Made by a program: the position numbers and the translations under genes
The notes under the pieces: generated by a model
Databases searched by the model: none
What the model was told of the DNA's origin: nothing
The model's input: only the letters and a program-made list of their open reading frames with translations
NCBI RefSeq assembly: GCF_036002945.1
Contig: NZ_CP108529.1
Span: forward strand, 8,117,001 to 8,181,000
Source: Streptomyces sp. NBC_01224
GTDB taxonomy: Bacteria; Actinomycetota; Actinomycetes; Streptomycetales; Streptomycetaceae
Reading direction: 5' to 3'
Length of the DNA: 64,000 bases
Part shown: in pieces, positions 15,503 to 24,366 of the stretch
How the letters are laid out: each line of letters begins with the position of its first letter
Numbering within the stretch: position 1 is the first letter of the stretch

Positions 15503-17071
15503 ATGACCGCACATGCCCCACGTCCGGTGGACAGCGTCACCGAGCAGACGTTCACCGCACGCGTCCTCCAAGCGGAGCGACCCGTCCTGGAGACGAAGGG
15601 GACGGCGGGATTGCGGGCCGGGCTCATGGATGCCTTGCGCGAGGCCGTGCGCACGGGGAGGCTGTCCCCCGGCACCCGGCTGCCGTCCTCCCGGAGCCTC
15701 GCTGCCGATCTCGGCATCGCCCGGAACACCGTCGCCGACGCGTATGCGGAGCTGGTGGCCGAGGGCTGGCTCACCGCCCGGCAGGGATCGGGCACCCGGG
15801 TGGCGCAGCGGGCCGAGCCGCCGCGGGCCGAGTCGCCCCGGGCGACGGGCGGGGCGGCGGGCCGGGCGCCGCTCCCTACGGTGCGCCCGCGACCCGCGCA
15901 TAACCTGATGCCCGGCTCGCCGGACCTCTCCACCTTCCCGCGCGCCGAGTGGCTCAAGGCGTCCCGGCGCGCCCTGACCGCCGCCCCCAACGACGCCTTC
16001 GGCTACGGGGATCCGCGCGGGCGCGTGGAACTGCGCACCGAGCTCGCCGGCTATCTGGCCCGCGCCCGCGGCGTGTACGCGGACCCGGAACGGATCGTGA
16101 TATCCGCGGGCTTCGTGCACGCCCTGAAACTGATGGGGGCGGTGTTGCGCAAGCGGCGGGTGCGCGAGGTGGCCGTCGAGTCGTACGGACTGGACGTGCA
16201 CTGGCGGCTGCTCACGGAAGCGGGTCTGCGCGTCCCGCACCTCCCGATGGACGAATTTGGGGCCAGGACCGATGACTTGGGCGGGATGCCTGGGACCGGG
16301 GCCGTGCTGCTGACACCGGCCCACCAGTTCCCGACGGGTGTACCGCTCCACCCCGACCGGCGGGCCGCGGCGGTCGACTGGGCGCGTCGCACGGGCGGGC
16401 TGATCCTGGAGGACGACTACGACGGCGACTTCCGTTACGACAGGCAACCGGTCGGCGCCCTGCAAGGGCTCGACCCGGAACACGTCGTACACCTGGGCAC
16501 GACGAGCAAGTCCCTGGCACCCGGGCTGCGGCTGGGGTGGATGGTACTGCCGGAGAACCTGGTGACGGAGGTGGTCGAGACGAAGGGCATCAGCGACTGC
16601 TCGTCGAGTGCACTGGAGCAGCTGACGCTTGCGGAGTTCATAAAGTCGGGTGCGTACGACCGCCATGTGCGCTCGATGCGGCTACGCTACCGGCGCCGAC
16701 GCGGCCAACTTGTCGCGGACCTCGCGGAACGGGCCCCCAAGGTCCGGGTCATCGGCATAGCCGCCGGCCTGCACGCCGTGCTCGAACTCCCTGAGGGTGG
16801 CGAAGCGGCGGCGCTGCGCGCGGCGGCGTGGCAGGGACTGGCGCTGGAGGGGTTCTCGCGATTCCGTCATCCGGACGCGGCACCGGGCCGTGACGCCCTG
16901 GTCATCGGCTACGGGACGCCGACCGACAGCGCCTGGGCGGGCGCGCTGGACGTACTCTGCCGGGCGCTCCCGCAATCGTCTTCTTCGTCGTCAAGCCCGA
17001 CCGCGCCCGGCTCGCCGACCTGCCCCAGCGACTCAGGGACGGACGACTCAAACCGATCGTCGGCGAGGTGA
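15503..17071 (+). CDS. MocR/PdxR-type regulator fused to thioredoxin N-terminus
   Basis: The first 29-30 residues ('VDSVTEQTFTARVLQAERPV') are the start of the module thioredoxin, cut before its active site at about 15591. The frame then enters a GntR winged helix (about residues 35-100, 'GTRLPSSRSLAADLGIARNT') and an aminotransferase-like PLP domain (about 125-490) with the PLP lysine K336 in 'GTTSKSLAPGLRLGWMVLP'. MocR regulators sense PLP or amino-acid ligands through this domain. The last roughly 30 residues are a Ser/Pro-rich out-of-frame reading of an alcohol-dehydrogenase remnant. Both ends are therefore foreign, while the regulator core looks intact; expression may come from the module promoter. 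Confidence 0.85.
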   Translation: MTAHAPRPVDSVTEQTFTARVLQAERPVLETKGTAGLRAGLMDALREAVRTGRLSPGTRLPSSRSLAADLGIARNTVADAYAELVAEGWLTARQGSGTRVAQRAEPPRAESPRATGGAAGRAPLPTVRPRPAHNLMPGSPDLSTFPRAEWLKASRRALTAAPNDAFGYGDPRGRVELRTELAGYLARARGVYADPERIVISAGFVHALKLMGAVLRKRRVREVAVESYGLDVHWRLLTEAGLRVPHLPMDEFGARTDDLGGMPGTGAVLLTPAHQFPTGVPLHPDRRAAAVDWARRTGGLILEDDYDGDFRYDRQPVGALQGLDPEHVVHLGTTSKSLAPGLRLGWMVLPENLVTEVVETKGISDCSSSALEQLTLAEFIKSGAYDRHVRSMRLRYRRRRGQLVADLAERAPKVRVIGIAAGLHAVLELPEGGEAAALRAAAWQGLALEGFSRFRHPDAAPGRDALVIGYGTPTDSAWAGALDVLCRALPQSSSSSSSPTAPGSPTCPSDSGTDDSNRSSAR

Positions 17072-17153
17072 GGCCGCTGTCCGAAGCACCCGCCGCGTTC
17101 ACTCCCGGCCGGCCCCCGGCAAGACCACCATCCGGGTCACGGACGGCGGATAG
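16972..17153 (+). pseudogene. NADP-dependent zinc-type alcohol dehydrogenase, C-terminal remnant
   Basis: In the frame next to the MocR end the DNA encodes 'VVKPDRARLADLPQRLRDGR' and 'PIVGEVRPLSEAPAAFTPGR', then after a one-base shift 'KTTIRVTDGG' and a stop. This is the C-terminus of quinone-oxidoreductase-like medium-chain dehydrogenases. About 70 bp of it occurs again, inverted, at 49917-49987. Confidence 0.7.
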
Positions 17154-17247
17154 CCGGCCGCAGGGTGCACGGACTCCCTGCTCTCCCGGCCGGCGGGAAC
17201 CCGCCCCCAAAGCCGCCGAACCGGGTGGGCCCCGGACCGTGGCAGCT

Positions 17248-18192
17248 TCAGGGTTGGGAGGTGCGCAGGCCTGGCCAGCGTGTCAGTTTCGCGGGATTCC
17301 ACTGGATCCACACGCGTGTGATCCGTTCGCCGTCTACCAGCAGGTTGACCACCCCAGTGACCGCTCCGTCCCGCACCAAGGCGATTCCGGGACCTTCCTC
17401 GGTCAGCCGGGGGACGGGGCGTACGTCGGGCTGCTTGGCCAGCACACCCAGCAGGAAGCGCGCCACCTTCGAGGCGCCGGTGATGGGGTTAAGCGCGGCC
17501 CGCACCACGCCGCCGCCGTCGGAGCGCAGCGTCACGGAGGGATCGAGCGACGCCACCAGTGCTTCAAGGTTTCCCATTCGGCACGCCAACGTGAAAGCGG
17601 TGACGACCCGCGTGTGGGCGGCCTCGTCGACGGGGCGCCTGCGCTGTGCGCGTACCCGCCTACGAGCCGAGCTCGCCAGTTGCCGGGTCGCATCGGTGGA
17701 GCGTCCCACGACCTCGGCGATCTCGGCGTACGGCATCGCGAAGACGTCGTGGAGGACGAGTGCCACCCGTTCGGCGGGGGTCATCGATTCCAGGACGACC
17801 AGCAGCGCCGTACTGACCGACTCGTCCACCACTACCCGATCGAGCGGGTCCCCGGGGGCATGCTGTCCCAGAGTCGAGCCTGCGATGCCGGGGAAGGTTC
17901 CCTCCGGCACGGGTTCGGGCAGCCAGGGGCCGACGTACTGCTCACGGCGCACGCGCGCACTGCCCAGGACATCGAGGCAGACACGACTGGTTACGCGGGT
18001 CAGCCACCCCGCGGGGTTGATGACGGCGGCCCGCTCCACGTTACTGAGGCGATACCAGCGCAGATACGATTCCTGCACCGCATCCTCGGCCTCGCCGACC
18101 GTGCCGAGCATGCGGTAGGCCAGCCCCACGAGGCGGCGCCGCTCGGTGTGCGCCTCGTCACCGCGCGGACCGGTCGGCTCTGTTCCCATCAC
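17248..18192 (-). CDS. sigJ: ECF41-group sigma factor, SigJ-like
   Basis: The 314-residue protein has sigma region 2 (about 15-85, 'RLVGLAYRMLGTVGEAEDAV'), region 4 (about 130-195, 'VALVLHDVFAMPYAEIAEVV') and a C-terminal SnoaL-like domain with 'LRSDGGGVVRAALNPITGA', which holds the DGGG signature of the ECF41 group. In this group the fused C-terminal domain replaces an anti-sigma factor and tunes activity. It is divergent from a carboxymuconolactone-decarboxylase-like gene, the classic ECF41 partner, and an ECF41-type promoter lies between them. Confidence 0.92.
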   Translation of the reverse strand: MMGTEPTGPRGDEAHTERRRLVGLAYRMLGTVGEAEDAVQESYLRWYRLSNVERAAVINPAGWLTRVTSRVCLDVLGSARVRREQYVGPWLPEPVPEGTFPGIAGSTLGQHAPGDPLDRVVVDESVSTALLVVLESMTPAERVALVLHDVFAMPYAEIAEVVGRSTDATRQLASSARRRVRAQRRRPVDEAAHTRVVTAFTLACRMGNLEALVASLDPSVTLRSDGGGVVRAALNPITGASKVARFLLGVLAKQPDVRPVPRLTEEGPGIALVRDGAVTGVVNLLVDGERITRVWIQWNPAKLTRWPGLRTSQP

Positions 18193-18262
18193 GCCTCCAT
18201 TTGAGCACGGCCCGCCGATTCTCCGAGGAAAAAGGATTCCGGGCGCCCGCGCGATCCCGACA

Positions 18263-18289
18263 CCTCACATTCTGCCCGGCTGTCTCGTC
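18263..18289 (+). promoter_or_regulatory. ECF41-type promoter
   Basis: CCTCACA, 16 bases, then CGTC (18286-18289) matches the known ECF41 pattern TGTCACA-N16-CGTC at the -35 core and exactly at spacer and -10. It reads toward the AhpD-like gene at 18371. Confidence 0.75.
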
Positions 18290-18370
18290 AGACCTGGTGG
18301 CGGGCCCACCGGCCGGATGACGACCGGGCCCACCGCCGCTTGAACGAACGCACCTCCGCAAAGGAAGACC

Positions 18371-18808
18371 ATGAGCACTGTGAACCTCGGCAAGCAGCAC
18401 CCTGCCACCTACAAGAACCTGGGGGCGCTCGACGCTCAGGCCGACACCGCCGCGCGGGAGGCGGGGCTCGATCCACTGCTTGCCGAGCTGGTGAGAGTCC
18501 GGGTCTCGCAGCTCAACGGCTGCGCCTTCTGCTTGCGCATGCACACCCGCGACGCCCTCGCCAAGGGCGAGAGCACCGACCGCCTCGCTGTCCTGGCTGC
18601 CTGGTGGGAGTCGCAGTACTTCACCGCCCAGGAACGCGCGGCCCTCGCCCTGGCCGAGCAGGTCACCGAACTGACCGTCCCGGAGCGGCGCACTTGGGAC
18701 GACGGTTCCCTCACCGACGAGCAGGTCTCCGCAGTCAGCTGGCTCGCAATCGTCATGAACGCCTGGAATCGGGTCGCCATCAGCAGCCACTATCCGGTCA
18801 CCCCCTGA
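18371..18808 (+). CDS. Carboxymuconolactone decarboxylase/AhpD-like protein
   Basis: This 145-residue all-helical protein has the AhpD-type redox motif C-x-x-C-x3-H in 'LNGCAFCLRMHTRDALAKGE', followed by 'LAVLAAWWES' and 'AVSWLAIVMNAWNRVAIS'. Such proteins act as alkylhydroperoxidases or have related thiol chemistry; they are the usual targets of ECF41 sigma factors. AAAGGAAG precedes the ATG. Its expression is probably switched by the divergent sigma factor. Confidence 0.93.
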   Translation: MSTVNLGKQHPATYKNLGALDAQADTAAREAGLDPLLAELVRVRVSQLNGCAFCLRMHTRDALAKGESTDRLAVLAAWWESQYFTAQERAALALAEQVTELTVPERRTWDDGSLTDEQVSAVSWLAIVMNAWNRVAISSHYPVTP

Positions 18809-18945
18809 AGCCGGTGCGACGCCGCGGGCAACGCCCCGCTCGTCCCAGAGGGCTCCTGACCGGCCGTGATCGATCCAGGCGAAGTCCGAGGCTGACGCGC
18901 TGCGGCCTAGGCCTGCGGCGGTAGGTCCCTGGCTCGGAGTGAGGA

Positions 18946-18978
18946 GCGTCCGAGGCGGCAGAAGGCCGCTTCGGACGC
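18946..18978 (+). terminator. Stem-loop terminator after the AhpD-like gene
   Basis: A 14-bp stem (GCGTCCGAGGCGGC / GCCGCTTCGGACGC, 13 of 14 pairing) with a 5-base loop is followed by CCTTTCCC. It lies about 140 bases after the stop codon and is the only terminator-like hairpin seen there. Confidence 0.6.
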
Positions 18979-19149
18979 CCTTTCCCGTGTATGGCCTGCG
19001 GATACTGAGGTTTTCGCATTGTCGTCGAGTGGCGACTATTGGTGATCCCTGCGGTATGCCGGAGAGATGCGGTATGCGGAGGGTGGGGGCCTGACTGCTG
19101 AGCGGCGGGCGTCTCATGAACAGGTGCGGCTGGAAGCCGGTAGGCGGTT

Positions 19150-19497
19150 CGCATCAATCGCCTGTGCAGTCAACTCGCCAGCGTTTTCCCTGCGTTGGAG
19201 CGCGCACTGAATCTCGGCAATATCGGCCCGCTGATCCTGCTGACCGGCTACCAGACCCCGGCCGCCCTGCGTCGCACCGGCCGCAGCCGACTGGAGACGT
19301 GGCTCAGGAAACGCAAAGTCCGCAGCGCCGAGGCCCTCGCCACAGCAGCCTTGCAAGCGGTCGAGCGCCAGCACACCGCCGTCCCGGGGGAGAAGATCAC
19401 CGCTCAGGTGATCCACACCCTGGCGAAGGAGGTGATGGGCCTCAACGAGCAGATCACGGAGATGGACAAGCTCATTGCGGCCCCGTTCAGCCGAGTA
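19150..19497 (+). mobile_element. IS110-family transposase, internal fragment
   Basis: The frame reads 'INRLCSQLASVFPALERALN', then 'LILLTGYQTPAALRRTGRSR' and 'QVIHTLAKEVMGLNEQITEM', the middle of an IS110 transposase. The N-terminal DEDD nuclease domain and the C-terminal transposase_20 domain are missing. The right edge abuts the IS3-family remnant near 19497. Related fragments lie at 35425-35815 and 51320-52075. Confidence 0.8.
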
Positions 19498-19966
19498 CCC
19501 GGCGTGAGTACATGTCCATGACGCAGGCGAGGTAGAGCCATGAGGGTCCGACCTGCACGTATGTGATGTCACCGCACCACTTCTCGTCCAGAGCACCGGC
19601 GGTGAGCTCCCGCTGGACCAGGTCCGGTGCCGGCGGCGCGAGACGGTCCGGGATCGTGGTCCGCTTCTTCCTTCGCAGGTGGCGGCCGACGATGTGGTGT
19701 TTGCGCATCAGCCGTGTTACTCGCTTGCGGTTGACCGTGCGTCCGAAGCTGCGCAGTGCGGCATGCACCCGCAAAGCGCTGTAGTTCCCGCGGTGTTCGG
19801 TGTGGATCTCGCGGATCTCTTCCACCAGGGCACCCTCGTCGGCCTGACGGGCGGCCCGCGCATCGGCGCCGGCGATCCACCGGTAGTAGCCGGAGCGGGA
19901 CACTTCCAGTACCGGCATATCCGCTTGATGCCGAAGCTCTCGGCGTGGGCGGAGACGAAGTCCCAA
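19498..19966 (-). pseudogene. IS3-family transposase OrfB, truncated and frameshifted
   Basis: The minus strand encodes 'LEVSRSGYYRWIAGADARAA', 'NRKRVTRLMRKHHIVGRHLR' and 'KWCGDITYVQVGPSWLYLAC', the N-terminal helices and first catalytic Asp of an IS3 OrfB. It stops after 'VMDMYSRRVLG', so the second Asp and the Glu are missing. A one-base shift near 19918 separates it from its natural start ('WDFVSAHAESFGIKRICR' in the neighbouring frame). It is not functional. Confidence 0.8.
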
Positions 19967-19976
19967 GCGGCGGTCT

Positions 19977-20285
19977 TCACTTCATCTCCCGGGCGAAATT
20001 CGCCGCTGCCCGGCGCAGGATCTCCCGCTCCAGATGCCATTCCTTCTCCGCCTTGACCAGACGTGCGTTTTCCGCACGCAGCCGGGCCAACTCGTCCTCC
20101 GGGCCCTGCGACGCGCCGCCGTCTGCCGGACGACCGTCCGCGTCGCGCACCCACGTGCGCAGCGTCTCGGGGTTGACGTTCAGATCGGCCGCGACGTCCT
20201 TGAACGTCCGTCTGCCCGCCGAAGCCCGCCACAATGCGATCACGTCGGACCGGAACTCCGGACTGTACTTCGAGGGCCGTACCAC
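19977..20285 (-). CDS. IS3-family transposase OrfA
   Basis: This 102-residue protein has a helix-turn-helix ('YSPEFRSDVIALWRASAG' and 'DVAADLNVNPETLRTWVRDA') followed by a leucine-zipper coiled coil ('ELARLRAENARLVKAEKEWH'), the normal OrfA layout. It seems complete, but its OrfB partner is truncated, so the element cannot move on its own. Confidence 0.85.
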   Translation of the reverse strand: MVRPSKYSPEFRSDVIALWRASAGRRTFKDVAADLNVNPETLRTWVRDADGRPADGGASQGPEDELARLRAENARLVKAEKEWHLEREILRRAAANFAREMK

Positions 20286-20340
20286 GTTGAGCTACACCTT
20301 CCAGGACCAAGAAGATCCATGGTCAGGTGTCCACACCACG

Positions 20341-21114
20341 GGGGTCGCCTCAGGCGGGCGCCAATCCCTGGGACCTCGACGCCCTCTTTGCCTGGCGTCC
20401 TGGACAGCATCGCCGCCGACATCGCAGGGCATCACATCGGGGCATGAGCTGTCGCGGCGGGCCGTCAACTGTGGTTGGGCTCGGCACGTAGGCCGAGTGG
20501 CCGGCTGCCGCGCTCGCGAGCGCTGTCGTGCGCCAGCCGCGGACGGGTCCGCGCGCACCGCACCCGGCGGGCAGCGGCCCAAGGCGCGGAGCCCTCAGGA
20601 ACGGTCACTGACCCCACAACTCAAGGCGCCTCTGGACAACAGCCGCCGGACAGGCCCCACACGTACCGTAGCTGAGAGGCGATGACGCTGTTCACCGCAT
20701 GGAAGGCCATCAGGTACGACGTGCTCGGCTGAACCTGCCGTGTAACAGGATTCTCGGAGGCGCGTCCAGACCTAACGGGGGCCTACTTGGCCAACTGCGT
20801 CCGGCCCCGAAAATTGCCGGGCCGGGCCGCTGGGGGATCCGGCTACCTGCTGCCTACACCGCCGTCGGCGAGCACCTCCATCTGACACGGACAGCGCGCC
20901 GTTTGGCCGATTCCACAAGGCTTCGAAGGAACTTCTGAAATCGCGTCCAACGAAGACGCATACCCACCGGTCCAGACTTTCCCCGTGGCAGCGACTGCAC
21001 CTGCCGCGCCCCGCGGCCGGTGCTGCTTCCAGACGTCAGCGCCGCATACACCGCAACACACAGCTGCAAGGCCATCGGACCCGATCCGTACTCGCTGAAC
21101 AGGGTGATCTCGCT
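20341..21114. other. Intergenic stretch before the peptide-uptake locus
   Basis: No gene could be supported on either strand; the longer open frames look like codon-bias shadows. The region must contain the promoter of the serine hydrolase gene at 21115, but no clear -35/-10 pair stands out. Confidence 0.4.
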
Positions 21115-22491
21115 ATGAACTCCATGTCCCATCCAGCGGCACTATCGCCCCTCAAGGCCGTCGAGAGCGCCGAGCGTGCATTGCGCGAAGCGCCGTTTGC
21201 CGCCGGGCTGTCGATGGCCGTGACCAACCGCACCGGCGTCATGTCGTCGAGCGTGCACGGGCTCGCCGATGTCGCCGCCGGGCGGCCGGTCACCGCCGAC
21301 ACGCTCTTCGAGATCGGCTCGGTCTCGAAAGGATTCACCTGCGCGCTGCTGCTGCAAGCCCAGGACGCGGGGCTGATCGACCTCGATCAGCCGGTGGCCC
21401 GGTACCTGCCGTGGTTCCGGGTGCGCTCGCGCTTCGCACCCGTCACTGTACGGCACCTGATGACGCACACCGCGGGGATCATCGAGGGCTCGGACTTCTC
21501 GGGGGAAGCGGCGTTCGAGGTCTGGTCGCTGCGTGAAACTGAGGCGACATCTCCACCGGGGACCTGGTTTCACTACTCCAACGTCGGCTACAAGGCGCTG
21601 GGCCTTGTCCTGGAAGCCGTCCACGAGCGGCCCTACCACCAGATTCTGCGAGAGCGCCTGCTGGCTCCGCTGGGCATGACGTCTGCGGTACCCGCGATCA
21701 CCGACGGGGTGCGGCCCCGGCTGGCGGTGGGGTACGAACCGCGCTCCGGCGGCAGTGCCCAGATCGCAACCGACGGTCTGATACCCGCGACCTGGCTCGA
21801 AACCGCCACCGCGGACGGCAGCATCGCCGCCACCGCGCTGGACATGACGGCTTGGCTGAGACTGCTGCTCGGGACGGGCACCGGCCGCCTGCTGTCGGAC
21901 CACGGCCGAGATGAGATGTTCCTCCCCGCAATCGCCATCGACGACGACCACTCCGGCTCCTCCTACGGCCTGGGCATCAGGACGGGCGAGATCGACGGGC
22001 GCCATCATGTCTGGCATTCCGGCGGCATGATCGGCTACTACTCGGCAGTCGCCTGCGACCTCGACTCGGGGATCGGAGCCGTCGTCCTTGCCAACGGGCC
22101 CGGGCCCTGGCAGGAAGCAGCCCTGCACGCTCTCGCCGCCGCACGCGCCGAAGCTGCGGGAGCGCCGGTCCCCGAACTCACCGTTCTGCCGCACGACGAG
22201 GAGCCTCCCCGCGCCGACCCCCCGCCTCCGGCGTGGGCGCCGTTCGTCGGCCACTACCGCTGTCACAACCCCTGGCTGCCCGGCCTGCGCGTCATCGCGC
22301 GCGACGGCAGGCTGTGGGCCTGGCTGGGCGACGGTGACGAGCAGGTGCTCACCCAACTGCCGGACGGCAGCTTCCGGATCGGCGCGGACGAACGGTCACC
22401 AGAGCGTCTGCGGTTCGACACCGTGATCGGCGGCACCGCGACCCGCGCTACACACTCCGGGTGCGCTCTCTACCGGTCGTTCACCCCCTGA
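21115..22491 (+). CDS. Penicillin-binding-like serine hydrolase (class C beta-lactamase fold)
   Basis: The 458-residue protein has the three serine-hydrolase motifs: S69-V-S-K72 in 'FEIGSVSKGFT', Y154-S-N156 in 'WFHYSNVGYKALG', and H301-S-G303 in 'HVWHSGGMIGYYS'. The first two match class C beta-lactamases, D-aminopeptidases and esterases; HSG replaces KTG. A C-terminal domain (about 370-458) resembles the lipocalin-like tail of such hydrolases. There is no signal peptide, so it acts in the cytosol. AGGGTGAT precedes the ATG; a second ATG lies 3 codons in. It starts a same-strand run with a peptide importer and D-amino-acid enzymes, so D-aminopeptidase activity on imported peptides is plausible but unproven. 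Confidence 0.88.
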   Translation: MNSMSHPAALSPLKAVESAERALREAPFAAGLSMAVTNRTGVMSSSVHGLADVAAGRPVTADTLFEIGSVSKGFTCALLLQAQDAGLIDLDQPVARYLPWFRVRSRFAPVTVRHLMTHTAGIIEGSDFSGEAAFEVWSLRETEATSPPGTWFHYSNVGYKALGLVLEAVHERPYHQILRERLLAPLGMTSAVPAITDGVRPRLAVGYEPRSGGSAQIATDGLIPATWLETATADGSIAATALDMTAWLRLLLGTGTGRLLSDHGRDEMFLPAIAIDDDHSGSSYGLGIRTGEIDGRHHVWHSGGMIGYYSAVACDLDSGIGAVVLANGPGPWQEAALHALAAARAEAAGAPVPELTVLPHDEEPPRADPPPPAWAPFVGHYRCHNPWLPGLRVIARDGRLWAWLGDGDEQVLTQLPDGSFRIGADERSPERLRFDTVIGGTATRATHSGCALYRSFTP

Positions 22492-22627
22492 GGACGGAAC
22501 CGGACGACCCCTCCGGCGCGACGAGCGTCACCGGATCGCCGAGCACCGATCACCGCAGCGGTCGCGTTCCCCCTCCCCGCAGGGCCACAGGATCTCCACT
22601 CCCACCCGTACCCGAGGTGATGTCCCC

Positions 22628-24307
22628 ATGAGACTCAGACGCACCTTCGCTCCTTGCCCTGCCCGGTCACGTGGACCGAGCCGCTTGCGGCGAAGTGGCG
22701 TTGCCGTCGCCGCCGTGATGGCTCTGTGCTTCAGTGCCGCCTGCGACAGTGCCGCCACCCGGAACGTCTTCCGGCTCGGCGGCACCGAGCCGATCGACTC
22801 GATGAACCCGTTCGTGGCCGTGAACTCGTCGTCGTACTCGGTCTTCGAGAACATCTATCCGTCCCTGGTACAGGTCGACCCCGCGCTGAAGACCGTGCCG
22901 GACTTCGCCGGCAGCTGGCAGATGTCGCCGGACGGAAAGACCTGGACGTTCCACACCAAGCCCGGCGCGAAATGGTCCGACGGCGAACCACTGACAGCCG
23001 CGGACGCGGCCTGGACCTTCGAAACGGTCATCAAGCACCAGGAAGGGCCCACGGGCAGCCTGGCCGGCTACGTCGCCTATATGGAGAGCGCCACCGCGCC
23101 CGATCCCAACACCCTGGTGCTGAAGTACTCCCGGCCGGTCGCCAACGTCCTCGCCCAGATGTCGGGCATACAAATCCTGCCCGAGCACATATGGGCGCGA
23201 TACGCGGTCGGCAACGGCAAGGGCCTGCTCACCTTCACCAATCCGGCACCGGTCGTTTCCGGCGGCCCGTTCACCCTGGTCAAGTACGCCCAGGGCCGCA
23301 TCGCACTGCTGAAGCGCAACCCGCGGTACTACGGCCCCGCGCCGCACATCGACGGACTCGGCCTGCAATTCTTCGACACCGACGACGCGATGATCACCGC
23401 CCTGAAAAGCGGCCGGCTCGACGGGGTGCAGTCGGTGGCGCCGACTTCGGTGGCCACGCTGAAAGCGGCGGGCCTCACCGTGGCGTCAGCTGCCGGAGCG
23501 GCGTTCGACGACCTCATCGTCAACGCGAACCCGAAGCAGGCGGCCGACCATCGTGAGCTGGTCAACCCGCTGGTCAGGGAGGCATTCGACCGAGCGATCG
23601 ACAGGAACGCGATCGTCAAGACGGCACTGCTCGGCTTCGGCCGGCCCGGGGCGTCGATCATCCCGCCGTCGACCGGGCACTGGAGTGACCCGACGATCAA
23701 GCCGACCCCGTACGACCCGGCCGCGGCGAACCGTTTCCTGGACGAAGCCGGTTACCGCATGGGGCCCAACAAGATCCGGATCGCGAACGGCCACCCGATG
23801 TCGTACACCGTGATCGCGCCCGCCAGCATCACTAACGGGTACGGGGCCCGCTCGTTCCAGATCATTCAGGCCGGCTTCAAGAAGATCGGCGTCCAGCTCG
23901 TCCCGAAGCACATGGACGTCTCGGCTGCCAACGAGGCTCTCTTCGCCAAGAAGTACCAGAGTTTCGAGGCCGCGATGTGGGGCTTCTCGCTCACGACCGA
24001 CCCGGACGGGATGCTCTCCTATCTGACCTGCCGGTCCCGGTACAGCCTCAACGACACCGGGTACTGCACCAAGTCCTGGGACGGGTTGTACGCGAAGCAG
24101 GCCACGGCGATGAACCCGGCAGTCCGGCAGCGGATCGTCCATCAGATGCAACAGGCCGCCGCCCGGGAGCATTTGTACCTGGTGCTGGACTATCCGGATT
24201 CGATCGAGGCGCACTCCCCATCCTGGACCGACCTGCCAATGATCGAGGGCGGTTCGTTCTCGGCAACCTCGAAGATCCCGTTCCAGACCGTCCACCGGGT
24301 CGGGTGA
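22628..24307 (+). CDS. Peptide ABC transporter substrate-binding lipoprotein (DppA/OppA family)
   Basis: The 559-residue protein starts with a basic N-region and hydrophobic stretch ending in the lipobox F-S-A-A-C39, so it is exported and anchored by the lipidated cysteine. The mature part is a family 5 solute-binding protein: 'LGGTEPIDSMNPF' at the start, 'WTFHTKPGAKWSDGEPLTAA', and 'NPLVREAFDRAIDRNAIVKT'. It captures di- or oligopeptides outside the membrane and delivers them to the permeases encoded next. GAGG lies about 10 bases before the ATG. Specificity cannot be read from sequence; the downstream D-amino-acid enzymes suggest peptides with D-residues. Confidence 0.93.
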   Translation: MRLRRTFAPCPARSRGPSRLRRSGVAVAAVMALCFSAACDSAATRNVFRLGGTEPIDSMNPFVAVNSSSYSVFENIYPSLVQVDPALKTVPDFAGSWQMSPDGKTWTFHTKPGAKWSDGEPLTAADAAWTFETVIKHQEGPTGSLAGYVAYMESATAPDPNTLVLKYSRPVANVLAQMSGIQILPEHIWARYAVGNGKGLLTFTNPAPVVSGGPFTLVKYAQGRIALLKRNPRYYGPAPHIDGLGLQFFDTDDAMITALKSGRLDGVQSVAPTSVATLKAAGLTVASAAGAAFDDLIVNANPKQAADHRELVNPLVREAFDRAIDRNAIVKTALLGFGRPGASIIPPSTGHWSDPTIKPTPYDPAAANRFLDEAGYRMGPNKIRIANGHPMSYTVIAPASITNGYGARSFQIIQAGFKKIGVQLVPKHMDVSAANEALFAKKYQSFEAAMWGFSLTTDPDGMLSYLTCRSRYSLNDTGYCTKSWDGLYAKQATAMNPAVRQRIVHQMQQAAAREHLYLVLDYPDSIEAHSPSWTDLPMIEGGSFSATSKIPFQTVHRVG

Positions 24308-24366
24308 GCGATGAGCCACGAAACGCGGAGTCGGCCCGCCCACTCCCCGGCTGAAGGGGGAGGCCC

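Larger units (their letters stand above)
19498..20340 (-). mobile_element. IS3-family insertion sequence, truncated
   Basis: The remnant contains an intact orfA (19977-20285) and a broken orfB on the minus strand. The end with the catalytic Asp/Glu half of orfB is lost at the junction with the IS110 fragment. The start side probably ends around 20330-20340, where a GGTGTGGACACCTGACC-like sequence (minus strand) precedes orfA. Confidence 0.75.
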
